Shown here piece by piece: positions 1 to 8,685 of a stretch of DNA of 12,108 nt. The translations under genes were made by a program, and so were the position numbers. Positions within the stretch are counted from its first letter, which is position 1. The number at the start of each line of letters is the position of its first letter. The DNA is from Mycocentrospora acerina (Eukaryota; Ascomycota; Dothideomycetes; Pleosporales), in contig JAKUHH010000293.1 in NCBI GenBank assembly GCA_022701365.1, forward strand, positions 1 to 12,108, given 5' to 3'. A model generated the notes under the pieces. The model was not told the DNA's origin and did not search any database. It saw only the letters and a program-made list of their open reading frames with translations.

Positions 1-46
1 TGGGTGTTGGTTGACTCAGGGGTAATGATAGGATGTGACGTTGTGA
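1..46. other. Unmutated flanking DNA left of the LINE
   Basis: These bases contain four TGA, two TGG and one TCA trinucleotide, all of which are nearly eliminated in the rest of the window. The change is abrupt, so this is read as flanking DNA that escaped the mutation process, with the repeat starting at about base 47. In the ORF1 frame (codons starting at positions 2, 5, 8 and so on) it carries TAA, TGA, TAG and a last TGA at 44-46, so the LINE reading frame cannot extend to the left. No gene is recognised in it. Confidence 0.6.
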
Positions 47-55
47 ACGTTACAT
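33..55. repeat. Short inverted repeat at the LINE/flank boundary
   Basis: A 10-base arm (33-42) and its reverse complement (46-55) are separated by GTG, with one mismatch (G opposite T) in the stem. It contains the ACGTT/AACGT cores and straddles the edge between unmutated and mutated sequence. The function is unknown; it could be chance. Confidence 0.4.
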
Positions 56-1357
56 GTAGATAATAATACTAGAGTAGCTACTAAAGAGCTACTAGCTTAA
101 GCAGAAGTAGTAGTAGAAGGCAGGCTTATCTACAACTATGCTGCTACCTAAGAGCTAGTAAGAGACATAAAAGCTATTTAAATTTAATTGCAACAATAAT
201 ATAAAAATACTACAAACTAATAATAAAAAAACACAGAAAATGCAGCAAATAACAATAATAATAACAAAAACAACACAAAATTATAGGCTTAAGTAGCAGG
301 CCTAGCAGACTCTGCTTTTGCTACTAACAGCAATAATAACAACAATAAAAACATATAAAAAACTTAAAAAACAAAAAAACAACACTTGTAAGCTGCTCTA
401 GAGCAGCAAAAGTAAAAAGAACTAACCTTACTTACAAATAAAGATTTTTAACGCAGCTTAAATATACTGCAGCAGAGAGATGCTATAAATGCTGCTCTAG
501 CTGCTATTATAAATAATGCTCCTGTAGTAGCTAGAATTAGCTATACTACTAACAACAATATTGTTATTATAACAACAGACGCCTACAACGCTGATTTTTT
601 GCTCTAAAATTAAGACAGCTAGATTTCTAGCCTCTTATTTTAATACTAAAAGATTTAGAAATTAGAGAGCTAGATTTAAGTAGTAGCTTACTGTGTCTAT
701 GCATATAATAAGTTTTTACTAAACCTAGCTCTTCTAAAAACAGAAATAGAAATATTTAATAATGTTACTATATAAGGCAACTTTAGGTAGCTAACACTTA
801 TAGCAAAACTAAGAAAACTAAACAGCCTTGCCTCTAATAAGAGATATAGCTCTATTATCTTTGCAGTTAAAAATTAATAAGAGTGCAACGCACTAATTAC
901 TAGAAAATTACTAGCAATTGCAAGAGAAAAAGCTAAAATAGTAGCTTATAAAACACCTAGCATAGCAAAGCTCTGCCTAAGCTGCTATAAGCAAAGGTAT
1001 ACAAAAGATAGCTGTAAAGAAATAAGCTGCAAATTCTACAGCTTAAAGCACTATATAAAAGACTATGTAAGCTACAAAGAATACAGCACAACAGGTAGTC
1101 TATACTAGCACTAATCCCCTATTTATAGAAATTATAAAGGAGAGCATATAGTAATAAGCTATAGGTGTAGCTATAGGCTATTAAAAAATAGAGAGGCTAC
1201 AGAAATAAACACTACTGCTAGTACTAATACTAGTACTAGTACTACTACTAGCCCTAGTATTAACACTGTAGCTAATACTAATGCTAACACTAGAAATAGC
1301 AATAGCAATAGTAATAGCAATAATACTATTACTACGCTCCTAGTAAATATACTATAA
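47..1357 (+). pseudogene. LINE ORF1, gag-like zinc-knuckle protein, RIP-inactivated
   Basis: A nucleic-acid-binding ORF1 protein of about 437 codons, reading codons that start at 62, 482, 782, 971 and so on with no frame change. The N-terminal third is Asn/Gln-rich and probably coiled-coil, with most Gln codons now TAA/TAG. A helical middle follows, then three zinc knuckles: CLSC-x4-Y-x4-C at about 974, CKFY-x4-H-x4-Y at about 1032, and YRNY-x4-H-x6-C at about 1118. Several ligands are lost to Cys-to-Tyr changes (TGC/TGT to TAC/TAT). The tail is a Ser/Thr/Asn-rich tract. TAA at 1355-1357 follows an A and is a candidate natural stop; other in-frame stops mostly follow C or T and fit mutated CAA, CAG, CGA or TGG. 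The start codon is not found. Clearly a retroelement gag-like protein; exact boundaries are uncertain. Confidence 0.75.
1204..1330 (+). repeat. Ser/Thr/Asn-coding low-complexity tract in ORF1
   Basis: A triplet-type simple repeat built from ACT, AGT, AAT, AGC and GCT codons encodes a flexible Ser/Thr/Asn linker at the C-terminal end of ORF1. The part around 1291-1325 repeats AAT-AGC. A very similar tract occurs before the RNase H of ORF2 at 11425-11492. The poly-Leu/Val open frame on the opposite strand is only its antisense shadow. Confidence 0.8.
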
Positions 1358-1428
1358 GTACACAAAAAAATGCTTATTCTAGCACAGATATTTTAGATGC
1401 CCCTCTATCTAAAAAAAAAGGAGAAATT

Positions 1429-2014
1429 ATGTTTCTACAATATAATATAAGAAAAAGACAAGAAACTTAATAATCTCTCTTAGAAATAGCGTTTGCTAGA
1501 AAAGCAGACCTAATTCTAGTACAAGAACCTAGCGTGTAGCAAGATAGACAGGAAAAGTAGTTCTTACTATAATACTCTGCCTATACTCTAGTTTTAATAG
1601 AAATAACTAGAAGGCTTAGAACTGCTATCTATATTTATACTAAAACTAGCCTAAAGTATAGCCTAAGGCTAGATATAAGTAAAGACACAGACTTAATAGT
1701 TTTAGAAATAAAAAGCCTAGTAGAAGACTTTCTTTTGCTAAACTTTTATAATAAAAAAGAATTAGTAGCAGACTCTAAAACATAGTCTAATAGTTAAAAG
1801 ACTATACAAAGGCTGCTCTTAAGCTTAGATTTAAAATAACCTTTTTTACTAGCAAGTAACTTTAATAGCTACTACACATAGTAGAATACTGCTATATAAA
1901 ATCTAAATCTAGAGGCTAAGCAGCTAGTAGAGTAGTTAGAGAAGCATAATTACTAGCTGCTAAATACTAACTAAGAGTAAATGTTCTATAAGTCTTATCT
2001 TAGAGTAAAGTTAG
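1429..2014 (+). pseudogene. LINE ORF2 5' part: AP-type endonuclease, interrupted
   Basis: Encodes the endonuclease that nicks target DNA to prime LINE reverse transcription. The frame starts at ATG 1429-1431, after an A-rich stretch (1411-1420), and stays in phase to 2014, about 195 codons. Visible motifs are DLILVQEP at about 1507, which holds the active-site glutamate, and ASNFNSYYT followed by two stops and N at about 1852-1887. The latter matches the endonuclease SDFNxHHxxW block with Asp-to-Asn, two His-to-Tyr, and Gln/Trp-to-stop changes. The frame is broken at 2014 by the copia insertion and continues at 9006: the phase across the join is exactly preserved when the insert plus one target duplication (6992 bp) is ignored. 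Many stops and lost catalytic residues make it dead. Confidence 0.85.
2010..2014. repeat. Target-site duplication, left copy (GTTAG)
   Basis: GTTAG lies directly outside the LTR that begins at 2015 and is repeated at 9002-9006 directly outside the other LTR. Five-bp duplications are normal for Ty1/copia integrases. Confidence 0.9.
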
Positions 2015-2330
2015 TGTTATAGAAATAAGAGCTAGAATAATAGTATTTAGGTAATCTATTGTATAGACTACTAGCTTGTCTATTTAAGTATTTTATCTCT
2101 ATTATATACAATGCAATAAGGAGCTTAGTAGTTATTGTTACTAAGCGTACTTAATTTAATAAAGCAAGTTTAACATAAATATTATTGTGTAGAGCAGCTA
2201 AGTAATAATTACTCTTCTACTAGCTTAGTGCTAAAGTCTTTATAATAGGCTATGTAAGTATGGCTTATTTATATAGCTAGTAAGCAAGACTTATAAGTAA
2301 GGCTTATAAGCAAGGCTTTGTTTTGTAACA
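2015..2330 (-). repeat. 3' LTR of the copia element (316 bp)
   Basis: Matches 8686-9001 along its whole length with no gaps. By hand alignment there are about 22 differences, of which 21 are C/T or G/A transitions and one is a T/G transversion. It starts TGTTATAG and ends TTTTGTAACA on the + strand. This copy carries more of the T/A variants (about 14 sites against 7), so it is the more strongly mutated one. Confidence 0.95.
2279..2317 (-). repeat. Triple 13-bp direct repeat in the 3' LTR
   Basis: Three adjacent 13-base units (2279-2291, 2292-2304, 2305-2317) resemble TATAAGCAAGGCT on the + strand. They lie at the start of the LTR in element orientation, hence in U3, where promoter or enhancer motifs reside. 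The matching trio in the other LTR is at 8950-8988. Confidence 0.7.
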
Positions 2331-2340
2331 CACCCCTTAA
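2331..2340 (-). other. Polypurine tract for plus-strand priming
   Basis: On the - strand the ten bases just before the 3' LTR read TTAAGGGGTG. An AAGGGG core abutting the LTR is the expected position and type of a polypurine primer. Confidence 0.75.
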
Positions 2341-2656
2341 GTAACTGCTAAAATTAGTTATTACCTATACTTAACCTTTATAAGCTTAGTGTGCTATTTT
2401 ATAGTATATTTTATTAAAAATATAGGTTATGTGCAGCCTAAGCATAAGTCTTATTATGCGCGTAGCTTATAGAACGCTCTTTTGTTTTAATCTTGCTTAT
2501 TTGTAGATTATATAAGTGCTAAGCAAGCTGCTTACATAATTACTTTAAGCTTTACTTAGCTGCAAACCTCTCTTATTATTAACATAAACTATAGCTATTA
2601 TATATTATTATTATTACCTGCTTATATATTATTTTTATGGCTAATTTTTGTGTATA
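2341..2656. other. AT-rich 3' internal non-coding segment of the copia element
   Basis: I see no coding frame, repeat or RNA here. It is AT-rich with runs of TATTATTA around 2600-2635. It could hold 3' untranslated sequence of the genomic RNA. Confidence 0.5.
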
Positions 2657-3588
2657 TAGTCTAAGAACAAGAAATCTGCTTAAGCTTAAGCTACGCCTGC
2701 CTCTAGCTGCGCTTCTGCCTGCCCTACTACTTGCGTGTTAATGCGCAGCACCCCTACTACTACACCTTCCTATAAAGGTAAGAGCTTGCCTTAAGTAAAG
2801 CCTACTTATAGTAGCAGCTTACACACTAAGTTAACCTGCCCCTCTACTCCTGCGTCCTTGTCCTTGCCTTTAGAGGTGCCTGCTAACGCCCTTACCCCTG
2901 CACCTTGCGCTACACCTCTCTTTGCTCTTGCTCTTACAGAGCCTGCTACCCCTGCTATACCTAGTTGCTGCAGCAAGTATAGTGCTTATTATTCTATAGC
3001 TTATTTTGCCTGCTTATAGAGTAGTTTAGCAAGATACTTGCTTAGTAAGTGCTATAATTCTTTAGTAAGTGCTTACTGCTATTATTATAGCGCTAGCTAT
3101 AAGTATAAGCCTATATAAGTATCTTTATATATTCTGCAATTTTTAAGCTTATATATTATTATAGTCCTGCTTATGTTGTGCCCTTCTTGTAGTATTTTCT
3201 TACTGCCTTTAAAAAAAAAGTAAAGCCTACTAAGCTTTACTGCCTTTATTTTACTATTTATATAGCATTAGATATATCTAGAGAGAGTAAAGCAAGAGAG
3301 GCATTAGTAAAGCAAGAGGTTAACAGTAGTATTAGTAGGGAGCAGGGCAGTAGTAGTAGTAGTAAGTAGGAGGATAAGTTCTTCTAGGAGTTAAGGGGTG
3401 TAGTGGCAGAGGAGGAGCAGGTAGTAGAAGAGGAGGAGATAGAGGAGGAAGAGATAGAGGAAGAGGAGATAGAGGAGGAGCAGGTAGTAGAGGAGCAGGG
3501 TAGTAGTAGTAGTAGTAATAGTAGTTGCCTAGCTTATATCTAGCAGGCTAAGGAGCTTATTTGTAAGCTTATTAATCTCTTTGCTTAA
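2657..3588 (+). pseudogene. Possible extra ORF between pol and the 3' LTR, unrecognised
   Basis: This segment is not gag-pol and is visibly richer in C, G and TGC/CCT triplets than its surroundings. On the + strand, codons starting near 2660 give a Pro/Ala/Ser/Thr-rich stretch (about 2700-2960), then a Cys/Tyr-rich stretch. After a nine-A run at 3211-3219 the neighbouring frame continues with KVKPTKLYC, then a Glu-rich block (EEEI units, about 3406-3495) flanked by Ser runs, ending at TAA 3586-3588. This chain has about 8 stops in some 305 codons, fewer than gag-pol. A rival reading on the - strand, ending at TAA 2635-2637, is Gln-rich and helix-like in its middle part, with about 15 stops in 200 codons. 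No ATG is certain in either. I cannot assign strand or function with confidence; it may be an additional retroelement protein, captured DNA, or non-coding. Confidence 0.3.
3409..3495 (+). repeat. Purine-rich GAG/ATA low-complexity tract
   Basis: Repeated GAG-GAG-GAG-ATA type units form an almost pure purine strand on +. If translated on + it gives an acidic EEEI repeat; on - it gives Ser/Ile- or Leu/Tyr-rich low complexity. It is bordered by AGT runs at 3350-3366 and 3504-3530. Confidence 0.75.
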
Positions 3589-3739
3589 GATCTACCTAAG
3601 GGAAAAGGTTGTTCTCCCTAATTTAACTTATAATTAAAGTCTTAACTACCTTGCTCTATTATCTTATACTTATAATATTTTAAAGGTTAAGAAGCTTAAT
3701 AAAGCTTATAAGCTTTTGTTTTAATAAGTATTTTATAAG

Positions 3740-4140
3740 TCTATCTGCTAGTATCTCTTTTATTAGTAGATAGACAACATTAAAAGATCCTTTTGCATGC
3801 TCTTAGTATAGCTACATGTTTTGTATATCTACATAGTGCAGCCTAGTTATTATTCTCTTATTTTCCTTTACTACTAGTCTTATTATTTATTAATTATTAC
3901 AGAAGATAGCCTATGCTCTATTTATTAGCTTAAGAGTTAATTCTCTAAAGAATCTTTACAGAGCTATTATTTCTTTTACTACATGCTCTAAGGCAAGCAA
4001 CTCTGCTTCTGTTATTAAGGTAGTAATAGTAGGTTATTAAGCTGCTTTCTACATTATTACCCCTCTAAAGAGCATAACAATATATCTATAAGATAATCTT
4101 CTTGTTTTAATATTATCTGCAAATAATGCGTCTCTATAGA
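3740..4140 (-). other. RNase H domain of the copia polyprotein
   Basis: Degrades the RNA strand of the RNA/DNA hybrid. Visible are RDALFADN at about 4135-4112, corresponding to the copia SDASFADD block with its first catalytic Asp (GAC 4132-4130) retained. A stretch reading LFRGVM, stop, KA follows, in which the stop replaces Trp. Next come TEAELLALEHVVKE, with the conserved glutamate, and a C-terminal helix with IFCNN in place of the usual xxDN. Several changes are transitions. Confidence 0.85.
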
Positions 4141-4549
4141 TAGAGAGTTCTACTCCTTTATTATTGCTATATATAATAAATAAGTGCTGTAATTAATATA
4201 GATAGATAATTACTCTATTTATTATTTCTAGGTGTTTATTGCTAGGGTTAGTAAGAAACTGTAATAGTTAAGAAATAGCAAAGGCTATATCTAGATAGAG
4301 CATAATAGCAGTGTATAAGACTAATCCTACTCTTTTTTAACAGTCTTTTATCTCCTTCTTAGAAGCTTCCTCTGTGTGTTTAATAAGCTCTTCTACTAGA
4401 AGAGGAGTGTCTAAGAAGCTTCTAGTATTTACTAAGTTAAACTTATTTGCTATTTTTTTAATATATATGTTATAGACTAGAGCAATTGTTTAAGCTGCTC
4501 TATCTCTTATTACTCTTATTCTTAAGAACTACTAGACTAAACCTTTTTC

Positions 4550-5120
4550 TTTAAGCTTATAGGCTTCTTTAACATAGTCTAGGAGCTTATAGGCTTGTTG
4601 TGCGTAGCTTTGCCTAAAGATTAGTAGTATATTATCTATATAGAATAGTAGTAAGATGCTCTTTTCTATATTAAAGAATAAGCATAGTTCTTCTTTTAAG
4701 AGTAGTAGCTTAAGCTAAGTTAGTTTATTTAAGAGCTTGTTATACTAAAGTAATAAAGAGTCTCTTAACCTATAGAGTGCTTATTTAAGTAATATATATT
4801 TACTTAGTTTCTTATAGCTATCTAGCAAGTTACAGAGAACAGGATAATTAATGTTTATATATGCGTTAAGAAACGCACCTATAACATTGTACTGTAGTAT
4901 CTCTAGATTAAACTCTGCTGCTATAGCTATAGTAAGCCTAAATAATTAAGCAGCTAATATTGCAGCATAAGTAGATTAAAGGGAGTCTTTCTCTTGTAGA
5001 TCTCCTCTTGCTACTAACCTAGCTTTATATTTAATAAAGTAGCTATCTTTATCTACTTTGTAGGTAAATACCTATTTAAGTAGTAGCAGTTTATCTATTA
5101 AGGTTATATGCTCTACTTCT
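4550..5120 (-). other. Reverse transcriptase domain (RVT_2 type) of the copia polyprotein
   Basis: Copies the element RNA into DNA. The order seen is TYKVDKDSYFIKYKARLVAR (about 5070-5010), typical of the start of copia RT, then a block ending VIGAFLNA with the first catalytic Asp changed to Asn (QYN), and FYIDNILLI at about 4645-4620. The YVDD box is therefore YIDN, with the second Asp lost by a G-to-A change, so polymerisation would be abolished. Confidence 0.9.
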
Positions 5121-6049
5121 TCCTATATGCTTTTTAAGAGCAGGGTATTAACTTCTTTATTTACTGCTTGCTTAAATAGAGCACTGTATAGATAGGATAT
5201 AAAGTCTCTCTATTTAGTAAGTTCTTTTAGCAATTTGCTTTAGTGTTATTTATTAGGTAGTGTTTATTTATTAAGCAAGGCAGCTTATACTACTAAGTAA
5301 ACAGTAATTATTTCCCTGCTCTTTATTGCTAATAGTGCAACATATAAGAAGTATATATATACAGCGTTATTAGAGTGCTCTTAGTAGAGCAGGGCATATA
5401 TTCCTTGTCTTTATTTACCTCTAAGTGCAGGAGTGTCTAGAGCTTCTCCTCTTATTCTCCTGCTTAATTATATAGGTAGCCTAAGCTGCCTTTTAGTGTA
5501 TTTTCTCTTAGTAGGTTCTTCTGCTCTGTCTATTGCTTTAGGAACAGTAGCTCTAGATTAAGTAGCAGGTTAAGAGCTAGGTTACTTATTTATAATTAAG
5601 AGGTCTCCTTAAGTCTCTAGTATGTCTAATCCTCTAGTTAAATGCTTATCCTAGAGACTGCTAGTATGCTTATTATAGTCTTTATTAATTAACCTGCTCT
5701 CTCTAGAATTGCCTAGTTCTAGTGTTTATTTTAGAGAGAGGAGCTTAGTGTAGCTACTTGTCTGCTCTATGTAGTTCCTCTGTAATAAGCTAGCTAAGCT
5801 TATTACATGCACAGTTGCTGCTTAATCCCTATCTTAAGCTTCTAGCTAGCCTGCTATATACTCTGTTTTAGGATTAGCTGCACCTCTAATATTCTGTTTA
5901 GAGGGTATAAAGGGCTCTACTAAACCTTATATACTTAATCTAATAAAGAGGTCTTCTAAGATATTATCTAAATATATTATTTCCCCTATATTTAGTATTA
6001 TAATAAGCAGCTTAGCTTCTTCTACTAGTAGTTCTGTAGATTTGTCCTT

Positions 6050-7000
6050 GTAAAAGAGCTGCTTATTAAATATAATGTTTCTTATAGTAATTACTTAATT
6101 AAGTACTAGGACTTATATTTTGTAAATATTAGAAGCTTAGTAGCTTACTAGATATCTAATATAGCCCTAAGGTATTACTTTAAAGCCTCTCTTATTATAT
6201 CCTGCTACTCTCTCCTTATTTAAAGGATAAGCACAGCAGCTGTACACATATATGCTGCTCTAATTAGGGCGTAGATCTGCTATTGCATGTCTAACCTGCT
6301 CTAGTTAATAGTATCTAAAGTATTAAGTAAACTAGAGACTTAGTAGCTTATTTAGTAAGCATAGTCTATTTATATAAGATAGGCTTATATTATAGAGCTA
6401 AGTTGCTGCTTATATAATCTCTAGCTATAGTTTAGCAGGGAGATTAGCACTTATTATTATTTTAATAGATTTTGTAATAATCTCTTGCCTTGCTCTCTCT
6501 GCTTTACTATTAGGTTAATAACTATATAGTAGAGTATTCTCTATTATTATTCCCTTGCTCTCTGTCTAATGCTTAAAATCTAATTTTCCTTTTTAAGGGA
6601 GCGTAGCAATATTGTTGTCTTGTTATATTATATATATTTTTAGATTATACTGTCTAAGAGCTAGAGCTGTAAAGCTCCTAAAGACTTACATTATTTCTAT
6701 TAGAGACTTTAATTATAAAGCGTAGGTAAAGATTTTTCTACTAAACAGTTCTTTAAGTAAGAGCATTTAGCACTTATGTAGGCATCTGTTTAGCATGTTA
6801 AAGAGATCTTAAGCTATTCTCTAGAATAGGCAAGGTGCTCTTTCTCTAAGTCTTCTAGAAATAACTTGTTTTGCGTGTATAATAGAGCAATGCTTACACT
6901 AGATATAAGAGGTTCCTTTAATAAGCACATTTTAAGCTGCTTTTACTAGGGCCCTAAGTGCTTCTAGTCCTAGATAGCTTAATTAAGCATACTATAAGTC
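6050..7000 (-). other. Integrase domain of the copia polyprotein
   Basis: Joins the cDNA to target DNA. A CKHC pair near 6880 belongs to the zinc-binding HHCC module. The catalytic triad is still recognisable: Asp at GAT 6808-6806 (in DLF), Asp at GAC 6619-6617 (QDNNIATLP, normally QDNDxAT), and Glu at GAG 6499-6497 (KAERARQE). Spacing is about 62 residues between the aspartates and 39 between the second Asp and Glu. The C-terminal region includes IYVYSCCAYPL and GYIRYLVSY-like blocks seen in copia integrase tails. Confidence 0.85.
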
Positions 7001-7379
7001 TTCTAAGTCTATTCTTAGATTTATAGTTTATAACTAAAGCTTCTTAGTTAGTATTATTATGCTTATAACTGTAGAGTAAAAAGCAAGAGGCTTATATTTA
7101 ATAAACATAAGGTTATATTTGCGCTTAAGAGAGGTAACTATAGTGCTCTCTGTAAGAGTTCCTATATATAGGGTAGTGTCTAATCCTAGAAACTACACGC
7201 CTTTTTATGCTAGATAAGCTTCTAAGATAATATTTAGATAGAAACTTTCTACTACTGCTATATTTTAGAGTATTAGATCTTTAGTGTAGGGTCCTCTTAT
7301 ACTATAGAGTGCTCCTTTAATAAGTTAAGCTCCTGTGCCTACTATAAGAAAGGCTTAAGTTCCTGCTTTAATATATTCT

Positions 7380-7500
7380 GCTCTAGTTAACTCTTTAAAG
7401 GTGCCTAGTATAATAAGGTTTCTGTTATTTACTAGGTGTAGAGCTGCTCTATTATCTAGGATAGTGCTATTTAATAGTAGATAAGCACTAAAATCTATAG
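7380..7500 (-). other. Aspartic protease motif of the copia polyprotein
   Basis: ILDNRAALHLVNNRN at about 7462-7418 matches the retroviral-type protease active-site block, where D-S-G-A is expected. GAT (7456-7454) keeps the catalytic Asp, but the next codons read Asn-Arg-Ala, explained by AGT-to-AAT and GGA-to-AGA transitions. The protease cleaves the polyprotein; this copy would be inactive. Confidence 0.75.
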
Positions 7501-7726
7501 TATTGTAGATTCTGTTTTCTTAAGTAAGGAGCAACAGATCTATAAGAGCTGCGCTTATACTGCTAAGATAAGTTAACTTAGTTAACAATAGGATTTTTAG
7601 TCCTTGTTTAGTAAGAGTAGCTTGTAGAGCAGTGTACTTTAGCAAGGCTAGCTTCTTAAGTATCTTCTATTTATGCTTATAGCTAAGTTTCCTAGGTTTT
7701 CTAGTAATAGCTGCCCTTAGTGTTAA

Positions 7727-8584
7727 GCATTTTTCTAGTAGCTACTTATGTATTTCTTCTCTACAAGGACACTGTTAGTTATTTTTACCTTATAAAGCAC
7801 CTAACATATATTTCCTAGCAGGTTAACCTCTAAGTATAGCAAAGATACTAGCGCTGTTATTAGCTAATCACACAGTGTGCTTGTGTAGGAGTAATAAGAA
7901 GATCCTTCCTACTTCTGCTAGGCTTAGTATTTTTTTATTTAATACTAAGTTTTATAGGATAGACTAGTGTATTGCTCTAGCCTATTCTAAGGCTAGTTTA
8001 ACTAAAACTGCGTCTAGGAAGTCCTAGGTAGCAAGCTAGCCTTCTACTTCTAAGATCTTAAAGGCAGTAGCTTTAATATGTAGAAAGCTCTACTCTTTAT
8101 ACTATTTTTTTAGGCTTATAGTACTAAGTCTAGCTTAATTAAGATAAGCTCTATATTTTGCTCTAACTAAGTTTAAAGAGCTAAGGTTAGAAAGGGATAG
8201 CTTAGTTTTAAGTTCTTTAACTAGTGCTCTAACTAATTAATTAGTGCCTTAGATTAAAGTTATTATTACTAGTGCAAGGAGCTCCTAGGCTACTGTTACG
8301 TTAATCTAGTTTTAGATGTTCTAAAGACTTGCTCTCTTTTCTAACTATTTGCTTATCTCTCTCTTATATTAGTTACTTTCTCTAACTTTGTCTAATCTAA
8401 CCTTATTAATTTCTAGATAGATTAGTTTAATTAATTAGATATTATTTTCTGTTGCTCTATCTAGGTTAACTAGATCTTATACTCTTTTTTGCTTTGCGTA
8501 GAATTAGAGCTAGATAAACTAGTAAGGCTAGGTTACTCTATCTTTAAGCTAGTAAGAGGTAGTTAGGAGTGTAGGTGTAGACAT
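7727..8584 (-). other. Gag region with zinc knuckle of the copia polyprotein
   Basis: Capsid/nucleocapsid part. It begins at ATG 8584-8582 with a Ser/Thr-rich start followed by a long helical region. It ends in CPC-x4-H-stop-x4-C-like residues at 7771-7727. The CxC-x4-H-x6-C arrangement resembles the compact zinc knuckle of fungal copia Gag. The stop within it was probably a Gln or Trp codon. Confidence 0.75.
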
Positions 8585-8668
8585 TATGTCTATTAAACTA
8601 ATTAGAGCGTCTAAATATATATACTCTAGCATATATATAGTGCAAGGAAAAACATGTTATAATTTTAA
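8585..8668 (-). other. Short untranslated leader of the copia element
   Basis: Eighty-four bases between the primer site and the gag ATG, AT-rich, with ATATATAT-like runs at 8617-8640. No other feature is seen. Confidence 0.5.
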
Positions 8669-8685
8669 AGCGCTAGGCTTATAAC
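8669..8685 (-). other. Primer-binding site, half-tRNA(iMet) type
   Basis: Directly inside the 5' LTR the + strand reads AGCGCTAGGCTTATAAC. If TAG is taken as mutated TGG and TTA as mutated TCA, it equals the anticodon-arm region of eukaryotic initiator tRNA-Met with the CAT anticodon. The - strand would thus pair with the 5' half of that tRNA. Copia elements are known to prime from such an internal tRNA(iMet) fragment, so position, type and element class agree. Confidence 0.75.

Larger units (their letters stand above)
47..2014 (+). mobile_element. Tad1-like LINE, left part (interrupted by the copia insertion)
   Basis: Left portion of a non-LTR retrotransposon holding ORF1 and the endonuclease-coding start of ORF2. 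It is cut at 2014 by an LTR retrotransposon and resumes at 9002/9006. Zinc-knuckle ORF1, AP-type endonuclease, RT and RNase H in this order are typical of the fungal Tad1 clade. The left end is placed where the unmutated flank stops. No ORF1 ATG is visible there, so the copy may be slightly 5'-truncated or the start may have been mutated. Confidence 0.85.
3659..8584 (-). pseudogene. Copia gag-pol polyprotein, RIP-inactivated
   Basis: One continuous reading frame of about 1641 codons from ATG 8584-8582 encodes Gag, protease, integrase, reverse transcriptase and RNase H. I checked the phase at nine landmarks (zinc knuckle 7771, protease 7456, integrase 6808, 6619 and 6502, RT 4636, RNase H 4132, and frame ends 3682 and 3661). 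All are in register with the ATG, so there is no net frame change in 4.9 kb despite dozens of TAA/TAG stops. The stops sit where Gln, Trp or Arg is expected. TAA at 3661-3659 follows an A and is a candidate natural stop; TAA at 3682-3680 may be a mutated Gln codon. A single frame for gag and pol is usual in Ty1/copia elements. The domains are listed separately. Confidence 0.92.

Noticed and set aside
1171..1365. Open frame on the - strand encoding a 64-residue Leu/Val-rich peptide
   Set aside because: It is the antisense of the Ser/Thr/Asn triplet tract and zinc-knuckle end of LINE ORF1; its hydrophobic runs come from the repeat, and no independent coding signal is seen.
3391..3400. A second polypurine-tract-like TTAAGGGGTG on the + strand
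   Set aside because: It is on the wrong strand for this element and not next to an LTR; it lies in a generally purine-rich stretch.
8669..8685. A fragment of a tRNA gene
   Set aside because: Only the anticodon-arm region matches, and it abuts the LTR in the correct place for a copia primer site; no acceptor or T arm is present around it.
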